Assembly: GCF_014696105.1 (NCBI RefSeq)
Contig: NZ_JACJPO010000058.1
Span: 1 to 64,000, forward strand
Source: Microcoleus sp. FACHB-1515
GTDB taxonomy: Bacteria; Cyanobacteriota; Cyanobacteriia; Elainellales; Elainellaceae
Reading direction: 5' to 3'
Length of the DNA stretch: 64,000 nucleotides
In this document: piece after piece, positions 9,008-18,864 of the stretch
Position numbering within the stretch: position 1 is the stretch's first letter
How the letters are laid out: each line of letters begins with the position of its first letter
Notes under the pieces: model-generated
Told to the model about the DNA's origin: nothing
Seen by the model: only the letters and a program-made list of their open reading frames with translations
The model's database searches: none
Translations under genes and position numbers: made by a program

Positions 9008-11425
9008 ATGGCAAGACAGTTAAACATGCTTCCATCTGGACAGGTGATTACGACCGCTCTGCACACCGAAGTGCAGCGATCGTACCTGGAATATGCCATG
9101 AGCGTCATCGTGGGTCGCGCCCTGCCCGATGTGCGCGATGGCCTCAAACCTGTTCACCGCCGCATTCTCTACGCGATGCACGAGTTGGGCTTGACGCCCG
9201 ATCGCCCTTACCGCAAATGCGCCCGCGTCGTCGGTGACGTGCTGGGGAAATATCACCCGCACGGCGATCAAGCGGTCTACGATGCCTTGGTGCGGCTGGT
9301 TCAAGACTTTTCAACTCGCTACCCTCTGCTGGGCGGACACGGAAATTTCGGCTCGGTGGACAACGATCCTCCAGCGGCGATGCGGTATACGGAGACGCGA
9401 CTGGCGGCGATCGGTCACGAAGCGATGCTGAGCGAAATCGGAGATGCCACTGTTGACTTCATTGGCAACTTTGACAACTCGCAGCAAGAACCGATCGTTT
9501 TGCCCGCGCAACTGCCGTTCCTCGTCCTGAATGGCTCATCGGGGATCGCGGTCGGCATGGCGACGAACATTCCGCCGCACAACGTCTCGGAAGTGATTGA
9601 CGGTCTAGTTGCCCTGATCGATCAGCCAGATCTCTCGGACGACGATTTATTCGCTTTGATCCCCGCACCCGACTTTCCCACCGGAGGCGAAATCATTGGC
9701 ACAGCCGGAATCCGCGAAGCCTACACGACCGGACGCGGCTCGATTACGATGCGCGGCATTGCCAGCTTTGAGGAAGTTGCAGCCGGACGCGGACGACATC
9801 GACGCACGGCGATCGTCGTCACCGAATTGCCCTATCAGGTCAACAAAGCCGCCTGGATCGAAAAGATTGCCGAACTGGTGAACCAAGGCAAAATCGAGGG
9901 GATTGCCGATATTCGCGATGAAAGCGATCGCGACGGAATGCGCGTCGTGATCGAACTGCGGCGCGAAGCGTCTCCCCAGCGCATCCTCACCCAGCTTCAC
10001 AAGCAAACGCCGCTGCAATCTAACTTCGGCGCGATCATGCTCGCCCTGGTAGACGGTCAGCCGCGCCAACTGCCCTTGCGCGAACTGCTGCAACAGTTCC
10101 TCAACTTCCGCGAAACAACTCTAACGCGCCAGTATCAGTACGAACTCGATCAGGCCGAAAGTCGATCGCACCTGGTCGAAGGACTGTTGGGCGCACTCTC
10201 CAACCTCGATGCCGTGATCGATATTCTGCGGAACGCGCCGGACGGCAGTACGGCCAAAGGCTTGATGCAAGAGCAGTTTGGCTTTAGCGATCGCCAATCT
10301 GACGCGATCCTCTCAATGCCCTTGCGCCGACTGACCGGACTGGAGCGGCAAAATTTGCAAAATGAATTTGACGAACTCAACAAGCGGATGCAGGAATTGC
10401 GAAAGCTGCTGGGCGATCGCCGCGAGCTGCTCAAATCGCTGAAAAAAGACCTCAGAGCGTTGAAGCGCAAGTTTGGAGACGATCGCCGCACTCGGATTCA
10501 GGCCGACGCGATCGAAGTGGAAGCGATCGAACCGGAAGTGAGCAGCGAACCGGAACAGCCCGTCGTCCTGGAATTCACCCAGCGCGGCTATATCCGTCGT
10601 CGCACTCCCAAGCAGAAACAGGCAGAAGGCAACGAGGACGATCCGATCGTGAAAATCGAATCGGCTACCACCCATCAGGAAATGCTGGTGCTAACGAAGA
10701 GCGGCAAAGCGTATTCGATCGCCATTCGCGATATTCCGCAAACGCCGCGCCACGCAAAGGGAACGGCGATCGCGTCCCTCCTGCCCAATGCCGAAGCGGT
10801 TCTGACGCAGTTCGTTCTCACACCCGAAACGCAAGGCCGCGATTTAATTCTGCTCACGCAGCAAGGCCGGATCAAACGTTTGCCGCTGAATGAATTTACG
10901 AACCTGACCGGACGCGGACTTACAGCCGCCAAACTGAAAGACGACGACGAACTTCAGCTTGCACTCTTGGCAAAGCCGAACGACCAAATCATTCTCGCCG
11001 CATCCGGCGGACGACTGCTCAGCTTTGCGCTCAACGACGAACAGCTACCGATTCAAGCCCGCACCACGCAAGGCTTGCAGGCGATGCGCGTCGGCAAGCA
11101 AGAAACGATCGTTGGCTGTGTGGCGATCGAACCGACTGCCAGCTTTACGCTGATCACCAGCCTCGGCTACGCCAAACGCCTACCTGCCAGCGTCCTCAAA
11201 CCCGCCAATCGCGGCGGATTGGGAATGCAGGCGATTCAGTTCGCCACGAAGACGGATGCGATCGCCGGACTCACCAGTGGCAACGCCAACGTCTTGACCA
11301 GTGACGATCGCCTCCTGCCGCTCTTAGTGGACGATTTGAAGCCGCGTGGTAAGGAAGGAGCAGGCGATCGCGTTTTCAAGCTCAACAAGGCTGAAAAGAT
11401 TGTGACCGTCTTGGGCGGGGCATAA
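9008..11425 (+). CDS. Type IIA topoisomerase subunit A (GyrA/ParC family) without GyrA box
   Basis: An 805-residue DNA cutting-and-rejoining subunit. The ATG at 9008 is chosen over the TTG at 8990 because AAGG lies 10 bases before it. The breakage-reunion domain is intact: [32 protein letters not shown], and the catalytic Tyr in [11 protein letters not shown] coiled coil and six beta-pinwheel repeats follow (about 510-800). The family motif Q-R-R-G-G-K-G (GyrA box), needed for DNA wrapping and negative supercoiling, is not found where expected after [17 protein letters not shown] is there instead. This suggests a ParC-like decatenase, or a gyrase paralogue with altered wrapping. Cyanobacteria often encode two GyrA-like proteins. 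Confidence 0.9.
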   Translation: MARQLNMLPSGQVITTALHTEVQRSYLEYAMSVIVGRALPDVRDGLKPVHRRILYAMHELGLTPDRPYRKCARVVGDVLGKYHPHGDQAVYDALVRLVQDFSTRYPLLGGHGNFGSVDNDPPAAMRYTETRLAAIGHEAMLSEIGDATVDFIGNFDNSQQEPIVLPAQLPFLVLNGSSGIAVGMATNIPPHNVSEVIDGLVALIDQPDLSDDDLFALIPAPDFPTGGEIIGTAGIREAYTTGRGSITMRGIASFEEVAAGRGRHRRTAIVVTELPYQVNKAAWIEKIAELVNQGKIEGIADIRDESDRDGMRVVIELRREASPQRILTQLHKQTPLQSNFGAIMLALVDGQPRQLPLRELLQQFLNFRETTLTRQYQYELDQAESRSHLVEGLLGALSNLDAVIDILRNAPDGSTAKGLMQEQFGFSDRQSDAILSMPLRRLTGLERQNLQNEFDELNKRMQELRKLLGDRRELLKSLKKDLRALKRKFGDDRRTRIQADAIEVEAIEPEVSSEPEQPVVLEFTQRGYIRRRTPKQKQAEGNEDDPIVKIESATTHQEMLVLTKSGKAYSIAIRDIPQTPRHAKGTAIASLLPNAEAVLTQFVLTPETQGRDLILLTQQGRIKRLPLNEFTNLTGRGLTAAKLKDDDELQLALLAKPNDQIILAASGGRLLSFALNDEQLPIQARTTQGLQAMRVGKQETIVGCVAIEPTASFTLITSLGYAKRLPASVLKPANRGGLGMQAIQFATKTDAIAGLTSGNANVLTSDDRLLPLLVDDLKPRGKEGAGDRVFKLNKAEKIVTVLGGA

Positions 11426-11482
11426 GGGTCGATCGATTCTGACCTACGATAAGCTGTCAAAGCACCTTTAACGGCTTTTCTC

Positions 11483-14400
11483 ATGCACCGCATCGCTGCC
11501 GCTCCGGGCGGTTGGAATCCTGAAGCTGAAGGCGTTGTGGCGATCGAGCAAACGCCCGCCCCGATCGTATTTCTCACCGCCGCCGACACCGAGATTCAAA
11601 CTTTGGCGCAGGCGATCGACCAGCTACCACCAGACTTTCCTGCCGTCCGCGTCACGAATTTGCTGAACCTCCAGCAGCAATTTTCGATCGACGATTACGG
11701 CGAAAATGTTCTCGGTTCGGCCAAGGCGATCGTGCTGCGCTTGCTGGGTGGACGCGCCTACTGGCCGTATGGTCTGGAAGTGGCAAAACAAATTGCTGAA
11801 CAAACCCAGGTGGATTTGTGGGTGCTGCCAGGAGACGATCGCCCCGATCCCGAACTTGCCAGCCATTCCACCGTTCCTCTCGCCGCAGCCGATCAGCTTT
11901 GGCGCTATTTCTGCGAAGGCGGCATCGAAAACACCATCAACGCGCTGAAATTTATCGGCAATATCAGCCTGAACTTGCCCGGATCGATCGACTCGCCGCA
12001 GCCGATTCCGCGAGTGGGGATTTATCCGTTTGCCGCGTCGATCGATCCCGATGCGCCACAGGTCGGCGTGTTGTTTTATCGATCGCACTACCTTTCCGGC
12101 AATACCGCTGCGATCGATGCGCTCTGTTCGGCGTTGGTCGATCGCCACTTGCAGCCCGTCCCGATTTTCCTGTCCTCGTTGCGCGAAATTGAAGTGCAGC
12201 AGGCGCTTTTGCAGCAGTTCTCGTCTGGAAATCTGGCCGTTTTGCTGAATGCGACGAGTTTTTCGCTGGCTCAGATTGACGGGGATGCGCCGGACTTGTG
12301 GCGATCGCTGGATGTGCCAATTCTGCAAGTCATCCTCAGCGGTGGCACGATCGAGCAGTGGCAAGATTCCACGCAGGGACTTTCCGCCCGCGATGTGGCG
12401 ATGAATGTTGCCCTGCCGGAAGTCGATGGCCGGATTATTACTCGTGCCATTTCTTTCAAAGCAGTGCAAACGAGAAGCAGTGCTTTGGAAACAGATGTGG
12501 TCGTGTATGAACCTGTGCCGGATCGCGTCGCCTTTGTTGCCGATCTTGCCGCAGCTTGGGCGAAGTTAAGCAATACAGTGGTGAGCGATCGCCGCATCGC
12601 CCTGATTCTGGCAAACTACCCAACCCGTGATGCTCGTCTTGCCAATGGCGTCGGCCTTGATACGCCTGCAAGCTGTGTGGAACTGCTTAAAGCAATGGCA
12701 GAAGCGGGATACACCATCTCAAATTGGCCGAAAGACAGCGACGAACTGATTGCTCGCCTCACTGCCACCATCACCAACGATGCAGAAGGCGATTGGCGCA
12801 AAATTTCGCAAACCTTGCCGCGCTCGATCTACGCAGATTTTTTCAACAGTTTGCCTCTCGCGGTTCAGCAAGCCGTCCTCGATCGCTGGGGCGTACCCGC
12901 ATCTGAAGATCTGATCGTGTCTGGAATTCAATTGGACAATGTGTTTGTCGGCGTTCAGCCTGCGCGGGGATACGATCGCGACCCCAGCTTGAACTACCAC
13001 GCACCGGATCTCGTGCCGCCGCATCGCTATCTGGCCTTCTACGCTTGGGTGCGGCTTCAGTGGCAAGCGCAGGCGATCGTCCATGTGGGCAAACACGGCA
13101 ATCTCGAATGGCTTCCGGGTAAGAGCGTTGCGCTTTCGGAAAATTGCTTTCCCGAAGTGGCGATCGGCGCACTGCCGCACCTGTATCCGTTCATCGTCAA
13201 CGATCCGGGCGAAGGTTCTCAGGCGAAACGCCGCGCTCAAGCCGTGATCATCGACCACCTGACGCCTCCGATGACGCGAGCCGAACTGTACGGATCGCTT
13301 CAGCAGCTAGAAAATCTGATTGATGAGTATTACGAAGCGCAAAGCCTTGACCCGACCCGATTGCCCTTGATTCGATCGAGCATCATCTCGCTGATTCAAC
13401 AGGAAAATTTCACCTCCGATCTCGCCATCTCCCCCGACGACTGGACAAACCTGCTGACGCGCACCGACGGCTATTTGTGCGAACTCAAGGAAGCCCAAAT
13501 CCGCGACGGACTGCATATTCTCGGCCAATGTCCCAACGATCGACAGTTGCGCGATTTGATCATCGCCATTGCTCGCCATCCAAGCGCGGGACGGCTGGGG
13601 TTGACGCGGGCGATCGCGCTTGATCTAGGCTGGGATTTTGATCCGCTGACTGCCGAGCCAACCGAACCTTTTTCTGATTCGCTGCGGACGATCGGAGATG
13701 CGATCGCTCACCTTGAAGACGACGCCGCCAACCTGATCAATCACTGGCTGCAATCAGCCGACACCCGACACCCGACACTCGACACTCTCGTCGATCGCGA
13801 ACTTCACTGGATCGCTACGACCCTCCTTCCCGCCCTCCGCCAAACGCCGCAAGAAATCACGAATCTCCTACACGGACTTGATGGCGGCTACGTTCCCAGT
13901 GGGGCATCGGGCGCACCGACACGAGGGCGATCGGAAGTTCTGCCAACTGGACGCAACTTCTACTCCGTTGATATTCGGGCGATTCCGACAGAAACGGCTT
14001 GGTCAGTCGGGCGGGCGGCGGCTGAGGCGGTAATCGAGCGCTATACGCAGGAGAACGGGGAATATCCTCGATCGATCGCCCTTTCGGTCTGGGGCACGTC
14101 TACCATGCGAACAGGTGGCGACGACATTGCCGAAGCGCTGGCTCTGATTGGCGTTCAGCCGATTTGGGACGGTTCAGCAAGAAGGATAATTGACTTTGAG
14201 ATTTTGCCGCTTGCGGTCTTGCAGCGTCCCCGCGTCGATGTCACCCTACGGATTTCTGGCTTCTTCCGCGATGCTTTTCCCAATTTGATCACGCTGTTTC
14301 ATCAGGCAGTGCAGGCCGTTTCCACCCTGGATGAACCTGCCGACCAAAATCCGATCGCCGCTCAAATCCGACAAGATACGGAAGCTTGGCAGGCGGAAGG

Positions 14401-15160
14401 GTTAACCCAGGAGCAGGCGATCGATCGCGCCGCTTACCGCATCTTCGGCTCAAAACCTGGAGCATACGGAGCCGGACTGCAAGGCTTGATCGACGCGCAA
14501 AACTGGACATCTGAGGAGGATTTGGCGCGAGCCTACATCAACTGGAGCAGTTACGCTTACAGTTCAGGGGAAGGCAAAGCTGCGCCAGAAGCGTTCGAGC
14601 AGCGGTTGCGACAACTGCAAATTGTGCTGCACAACCAGGACAACCGTGAACATGATTTGCTCGATTCAGATGACTACTATCAGTTTCAGGGCGGCTTAAC
14701 GGTGGCCGTTCGGTCACTGACAGGCCAAAATCCGCAAACTTACTTTGGGGATCATGCCCTGCCGGAAAATCCAAAAGTTCGATCGCTGCGAGAAGAAATT
14801 GCGCGTGTATATCGATCGCGAGTCGTGAATCCCAAGTGGATTGCAGGCGCGATGCGGCACGGCTACAAAGGCGCATTCGAGCTAGCCGCGACCGTAGACT
14901 ATCTGTTTGCCTACGATGCGACTGCCCGATGTGTTGAAGATTTCATGTATGACGGCGTTGCTCAAGCTTATTTGCTCGATCGATCCGTTCAGGAATTTGT
15001 GCAGCAGAAAAATCCCTGGGCACTGCGCGACATGGCCGAACGCTTGCTCGAAGCAAATCAGCGCGGCTTGTGGGCGACCGCTTCTGATCAGATGCTCGAT
15101 CAGTTGAGAGCGATCGCCCTGGAAGCCGAAGCTGGAATTGAAACAGGCTTACGACCGTGA
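11483..15160 (+). CDS. cobN: CobN, cobaltochelatase large subunit
   Basis: A 1225-residue protein of the CobN/ChlH magnesium-chelatase superfamily. CobN inserts cobalt into hydrogenobyrinate a,c-diamide in aerobic cobalamin synthesis. The opening MHRIAAAPGGW, the core VHVGKHGNLEWLPGKSVALS, LPHLYPFIVNDPGEGSQAKRR, and the C-terminal DNREHDLLDSDDYYQFQGG and PKWIAGAMRHGYKGAFEL are all CobN features. No cobS or cobT is nearby. In cyanobacteria CobN is generally thought to borrow ChlI/ChlD-type AAA partners; that is inference here. A heptamer repeat sits inside the gene at 13758-13785. Its end overlaps the convergent lipoprotein gene by 12 bases. Confidence 0.92.
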   Translation: MHRIAAAPGGWNPEAEGVVAIEQTPAPIVFLTAADTEIQTLAQAIDQLPPDFPAVRVTNLLNLQQQFSIDDYGENVLGSAKAIVLRLLGGRAYWPYGLEVAKQIAEQTQVDLWVLPGDDRPDPELASHSTVPLAAADQLWRYFCEGGIENTINALKFIGNISLNLPGSIDSPQPIPRVGIYPFAASIDPDAPQVGVLFYRSHYLSGNTAAIDALCSALVDRHLQPVPIFLSSLREIEVQQALLQQFSSGNLAVLLNATSFSLAQIDGDAPDLWRSLDVPILQVILSGGTIEQWQDSTQGLSARDVAMNVALPEVDGRIITRAISFKAVQTRSSALETDVVVYEPVPDRVAFVADLAAAWAKLSNTVVSDRRIALILANYPTRDARLANGVGLDTPASCVELLKAMAEAGYTISNWPKDSDELIARLTATITNDAEGDWRKISQTLPRSIYADFFNSLPLAVQQAVLDRWGVPASEDLIVSGIQLDNVFVGVQPARGYDRDPSLNYHAPDLVPPHRYLAFYAWVRLQWQAQAIVHVGKHGNLEWLPGKSVALSENCFPEVAIGALPHLYPFIVNDPGEGSQAKRRAQAVIIDHLTPPMTRAELYGSLQQLENLIDEYYEAQSLDPTRLPLIRSSIISLIQQENFTSDLAISPDDWTNLLTRTDGYLCELKEAQIRDGLHILGQCPNDRQLRDLIIAIARHPSAGRLGLTRAIALDLGWDFDPLTAEPTEPFSDSLRTIGDAIAHLEDDAANLINHWLQSADTRHPTLDTLVDRELHWIATTLLPALRQTPQEITNLLHGLDGGYVPSGASGAPTRGRSEVLPTGRNFYSVDIRAIPTETAWSVGRAAAEAVIERYTQENGEYPRSIALSVWGTSTMRTGGDDIAEALALIGVQPIWDGSARRIIDFEILPLAVLQRPRVDVTLRISGFFRDAFPNLITLFHQAVQAVSTLDEPADQNPIAAQIRQDTEAWQAEGLTQEQAIDRAAYRIFGSKPGAYGAGLQGLIDAQNWTSEEDLARAYINWSSYAYSSGEGKAAPEAFEQRLRQLQIVLHNQDNREHDLLDSDDYYQFQGGLTVAVRSLTGQNPQTYFGDHALPENPKVRSLREEIARVYRSRVVNPKWIAGAMRHGYKGAFELAATVDYLFAYDATARCVEDFMYDGVAQAYLLDRSVQEFVQQKNPWALRDMAERLLEANQRGLWATASDQMLDQLRAIALEAEAGIETGLRP
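13758..13785 (+). repeat. Heptanucleotide tandem repeat inside cobN
   Basis: Three exact copies of CCGACAC and one TCGACAC lie head to tail. They encode the stretch ADTRHPTLDT in CobN. Repeats of this length resemble the short tandemly repeated repetitive (STRR) heptamers known from cyanobacteria, normally between genes. Confidence 0.8.
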
Positions 15161-16426
15161 ATTCCATTCTTCTGCGGCATCTGCGATCGCCTGATCGACT
15201 GATTTCTCATCGAGCATGGCGGCTTGCAGATTGTCGTAGAGGATTTTTTGCAGTTCTTTCACATCTGCGATCGGCGGGCTGAGCGGCCTGGCATCGGTCA
15301 TTTGCGTGGCGCTAATCTGACGGGCTTTGTCAAGTGGAGCCGTTCCGGTTTTGAAGTAGCTATCTTGCAAAGCGGCTGTCGTCGAGGGCAGGACGTTTGC
15401 GGCTTTGGCAAACTCAAGCTGATTGGCGTTGTTGGTGACAAACAGCGCAAACTTGACGGCAGCATCCGGCTGATCGGTGTCGCGGGGAATGACAAGATTC
15501 ATCACGGCGACGTTTTTCGCTCCGGTTGATCCGGTGATCTGCGGTGCGGCAGTCGAGACTTTTGCCACAGCAGGCGCATTCGTTTCGATCGCCTTGAGAA
15601 ACTGCGGCCCCGTTGAGAGAAGCGCCGTTTGGCCGGACTGGTAGAGTTCGATCGCCCGTCTGTGCCCTTGCGTCAGCACTTCACGCGGCAGCAAATCATT
15701 TTTATACAAATCCGTCCAGTATTGAAAAACGGCTTTGCCTTCTGGCGTGTTGAAGGCGGCTTTGCCCTGATCGTCCAGCAGCGTTGCGCCCATCTGCACA
15801 AACGACTGCATCACCTCAGCCGAATCTTCCGGTACAAAAGTGGTGAAGAAAGCGTATTTTCCGGTTCTTTCTTTCACCTGACGGGCGACGGTTGCCAGTT
15901 CCTCGTAGGTTTTGGGCGGCGTGGCGATTCCGGCTTGATTCATCAGGTCAGTGTTGACGATCGCCACGCTCGTCGTCAGATACCAGGGAATCCCAAACGT
16001 TTGACCGTCCAGCGTTCCCGCTTCCCAGATTTTCGGCAAATACTGCTGCTTCACGTCAGCCGGAACTTTGTCATCGAGCGGGAGCCAAGCGTTGCGTCCG
16101 GCCAATTGCGAGGCGAAATCCGGGTTGAGATTGACGACATCCGGCGCGGTTTTGGCGGAAACGGCGGTGAGAATTTTGCTTTGCATATCCGCCCAAGGCA
16201 CATCCACCCAGCGCACGGTCACGCCCGGATTTTCGGTTTGAAAGTCGGCAATGAGCTGGTTGAAATAGTCGGTGAACTGCGGCTGTAGCTGCATCGTCCA
16301 AAACTCGACTTCCGGATTGGCCGAGGTCGATCGCTCCTGCCCGCCGGGACTACAGCTTGCGATCGCCCAGCTTAAAACCAATCCCAGCAGGGCAAACACG
16401 CCAATTTGTTTCCAATTTCTTCTCAT
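15149..16426 (-). CDS. Sugar ABC-transporter substrate-binding lipoprotein
   Basis: A 425-residue periplasmic solute-binding protein of family 1 (maltose/oligosaccharide type). Residues 1-25 are a lipoprotein signal with lipobox IASC. The mature part has the SBP pattern VEFWTMQLQP, FQTENPGVTVRWVDVPWADM, VVNLNPDFASQLA and a Pro-rich hinge LSPPIADVKELQ. No permease or ATPase gene is adjacent, so it must work with components encoded elsewhere. It is the last gene of the minus-strand run trpB to lipoprotein, 18 bases after purT, an odd partner. Confidence 0.88.
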   Translation of the reverse strand: MRRNWKQIGVFALLGLVLSWAIASCSPGGQERSTSANPEVEFWTMQLQPQFTDYFNQLIADFQTENPGVTVRWVDVPWADMQSKILTAVSAKTAPDVVNLNPDFASQLAGRNAWLPLDDKVPADVKQQYLPKIWEAGTLDGQTFGIPWYLTTSVAIVNTDLMNQAGIATPPKTYEELATVARQVKERTGKYAFFTTFVPEDSAEVMQSFVQMGATLLDDQGKAAFNTPEGKAVFQYWTDLYKNDLLPREVLTQGHRRAIELYQSGQTALLSTGPQFLKAIETNAPAVAKVSTAAPQITGSTGAKNVAVMNLVIPRDTDQPDAAVKFALFVTNNANQLEFAKAANVLPSTTAALQDSYFKTGTAPLDKARQISATQMTDARPLSPPIADVKELQKILYDNLQAAMLDEKSVDQAIADAAEEWNSRS

Positions 16427-16444
16427 AAAAATGTCAGCTTCGAG

Positions 16445-17629
16445 TTAAACAATCACTTTAACTTCAGCAGCGCAGGCTTTGGCGCGATCGCGTGCCGCTT
16501 CGATCGAATCTCCCAAGGCTAGCGCAACTCCCATCCGGCGATTTTTGTAAGCTTTGGGTTTGCCGAAAATTCGCAGTTTGCTCGTCGGAATTTGCAGGGC
16601 GCGATCGATGCCTTCATATCGCGGAGATTCGCCTGCCTCGGTTGCCAGAATCACGGCGGAGGCTCCCGGTTGGATGACCGTAATCGGGTCGATCGGCAAT
16701 CCCAAAATTGCCCGCACGTGCAGTTCAAACTCCGATTGATTTTGGCTAATCAGCGTCACCATTCCGGTATCGTGCGGGCGCGGGCTGACTTCGCTAAAGT
16801 AAACCGTTTCGCCTTGAATGAACAGTTCCACGCCGAAGAGTCCCCAGCCGCCGAGCGCTTCGGTGATTTGAGCCGCGATCGCCTCACAATCTCGCAATGT
16901 ACTTTCTGAGAGCGGGCAAGGTTGCCACGATTCGCGATAGTCGCCGCTGATTTGGACATGACCGATCGGCGGACAAAAATGCGTCCCGTCGATCGCCCTC
17001 ACCGTTAGCAGTGTAATTTCCGTCTCGAATTCGACAAAGCCTTCGACAATGACGCGATCGCTCCTCGTCCGTCCGCCGCTGTGAGCATAGTTCCACGCCG
17101 TTTCGATTTCCGATTCCTGACGCACGATCGATTGCCCTTTGCCGGACGAACTCATGACGGGCTTGACGACGCAGGGAAGTCCAAGGGCAGCGATCGCGTC
17201 TCGATATTCAGTTTCGGTATCCGCAAACCGATACGGCGAAGTTTTCAAGCCCAATTCTTCTGCGGCTAATCGGCGAATGCCTTCGCGGTTCATCGTTAGC
17301 TGCGTTGCTTTGGCGGTGGGAATGACGCGCCAGCCTTCTTGCTCCAGTTCGATTAGCGTGGCAGTGGCGATCGCTTCGACTTCCGGGACGATCAAGCTGG
17401 GCTGTTCACGCTCCACCAGTTCGCGCAGTTGGTCGCCATCGAGCATATTGATCACTGAGGACTTGTGGGCGATTTGCATCGCGGGCGCATTCGCGTAGGC
17501 GTCAGCGGCGATCACTTCGACGCCCAACCGCATCGCTTCGATCGCCACCTCGCGACCCAATTCACCCGAACCGAGCAGCAGCAGACGCTTGGCCTCAGTC
17601 GTGCAGGGCGTTCCCCAAGTTGCAGTCAT
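16445..17629 (-). CDS. purT: PurT, formate-dependent phosphoribosylglycinamide formyltransferase
   Basis: A 394-residue ATP-grasp enzyme that uses formate and ATP to formylate GAR, an alternative to folate-dependent PurN. Motifs: [21 protein letters not shown] at the N-terminus, [10 protein letters not shown], the ATP-grasp loop [32 protein letters not shown], and the metal site GLFGVELFI with [14 protein letters not shown]. Length is normal. It starts 21 bases after RNase D on the same strand. Confidence 0.96.
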   Translation of the reverse strand: MTATWGTPCTTEAKRLLLLGSGELGREVAIEAMRLGVEVIAADAYANAPAMQIAHKSSVINMLDGDQLRELVEREQPSLIVPEVEAIATATLIELEQEGWRVIPTAKATQLTMNREGIRRLAAEELGLKTSPYRFADTETEYRDAIAALGLPCVVKPVMSSSGKGQSIVRQESEIETAWNYAHSGGRTRSDRVIVEGFVEFETEITLLTVRAIDGTHFCPPIGHVQISGDYRESWQPCPLSESTLRDCEAIAAQITEALGGWGLFGVELFIQGETVYFSEVSPRPHDTGMVTLISQNQSEFELHVRAILGLPIDPITVIQPGASAVILATEAGESPRYEGIDRALQIPTSKLRIFGKPKAYKNRRMGVALALGDSIEAARDRAKACAAEVKVIV

Positions 17630-17650
17630 TTCAACACCTCGATCGCTGCT

Positions 17651-18289
17651 TTAATGTTCAAACACATTGGGGTATTGCAGCAAGTCCAGCGAGGCGATCG
17701 TCGGCAAACAGGCGAAACACTCCTGCGCCAGTTCCCAGCGGTCTTCGCGCTGAAGCATTTCCATCAGTTTCGATCGCACCTTCAGCAAATAGCGCACATC
17801 GTTGGCGGCATAGCGCAACTGCTGCGCCGACAGGCTCGCCACATTTCCCCAGTCGGAACTTTGAGCGCTTTTGTCCAGTTCAATTTGCTCCAGTTCCATC
17901 ACCACATCTTTCAAGCCGTGACGATTTGTGTAGGTGCGGGCGAGCTTGCTGGCGATTTTCGTGCAGAAAATTGGCGCGACGTGAATGCCCAAATGATGCC
18001 GCAGCGTGGTGATGTCGAAGCGGGCAAAGTGAAACACTTTACAAGCGGGCGATTCCATTAGCTGCTTCAAATTCGGTGCTTCCGTCTGTCCTTTAGCGAT
18101 GCGAATGGCGGCAACTTGGCCTTGCGGATTGCAAAGCTGCACAAGGCACAATCGATCGCGCAACGGCAAAAGTCCCATCGTTTCGGTATCAACGGCGATC
18201 GAGTCTGCTTCCAGAAACTGATCGAGGGCATCGTCGGGCAGGTCGCGATCGCAAACCAAGAAGTCTTCTTTTTGGGCTTCAAATTCCAT
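17651..18289 (-). CDS. RNase D-type 3'-5' exonuclease, catalytic domain only
   Basis: A 212-residue protein with the DEDDy exonuclease fold: DTETMGL (first acidic pair), FHFARFDITTLRHHLG, and YAANDVRYLL holding the final Tyr and Asp. RNase D trims 3' ends of tRNA and other structured RNAs. The C-terminal HRDC domains of E. coli RNase D are missing, as is usual for short cyanobacterial and plant-like forms. Its ATG overlaps the stop of the upstream CAP gene (TAATG), so translation is probably coupled. Confidence 0.93.
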   Translation of the reverse strand: MEFEAQKEDFLVCDRDLPDDALDQFLEADSIAVDTETMGLLPLRDRLCLVQLCNPQGQVAAIRIAKGQTEAPNLKQLMESPACKVFHFARFDITTLRHHLGIHVAPIFCTKIASKLARTYTNRHGLKDVVMELEQIELDKSAQSSDWGNVASLSAQQLRYAANDVRYLLKVRSKLMEMLQREDRWELAQECFACLPTIASLDLLQYPNVFEH

Positions 18290-18864
18290 TAGAGCAATCG
18301 CCGGATAAAAATTTGCGTGAAGTAGTATTTGCCGTCGGCTGTGCGCGTCACGCCAATTCCCGTCAGGTTAAATTGTCCTTCCATGTTGACGCGATGGCCG
18401 GGACTTTCGATCCAGCCCTGCACGGCTTGCTCGACTGGAGTTGAGTAGCCTTGGTTGTAGGCTACATTTTCGGCAGCAGAGCGATAGGGAACGGCACGGG
18501 CGATCGATCGCACCCGACTTTCAAAGCCAGCGTGACCGAACTCAACTCGCCCTGCGGCCATGTCTGCGCTGTGCTGGCGGGCAATTTCGCTGATGCGTGG
18601 ATCGAGCGTCAGCGGTGGTAAGCCTTGCTCAGCCCGATATTCGTTTACCTGATCGTGAACCGCTTGTTCCAGATTGGCGTATTGACTGGTAGCGGCAACG
18701 GCGGGCGGCGGCACATCAGTCACCTGATCGCGCAGTCGGCCTAGCTGTTCGGCAAATTCGGTGGGCGTGAGCGGGGTTCCGGTTTGTTCAGAGAGCAGGA
18801 GCCAGCCGGAAGCAAGCAGAGCAGTGGCTCCAGTGAGAGCGATCGAGAATAGTCGAAACATCAA
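18289..18864 (-). CDS. Exported CAP-domain (SCP/PR-1-like) protein
   Basis: A 191-residue protein with a hydrophobic N-terminal signal or anchor (residues 4-24) and a CAP domain from about 68 to 190. Recognisable pieces are [42 protein letters not shown] with the CAP His, AENVAYNQG with the Glu, and [11 protein letters not shown] with the second His. Bacterial CAP proteins are extracellular and their activity is mostly unknown. Its start overlaps the trpB stop by 4 bases (ATGA), and its stop overlaps the RNase D start. Confidence 0.9.
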   Translation of the reverse strand: MMFRLFSIALTGATALLASGWLLLSEQTGTPLTPTEFAEQLGRLRDQVTDVPPPAVAATSQYANLEQAVHDQVNEYRAEQGLPPLTLDPRISEIARQHSADMAAGRVEFGHAGFESRVRSIARAVPYRSAAENVAYNQGYSTPVEQAVQGWIESPGHRVNMEGQFNLTGIGVTRTADGKYYFTQIFIRRLL

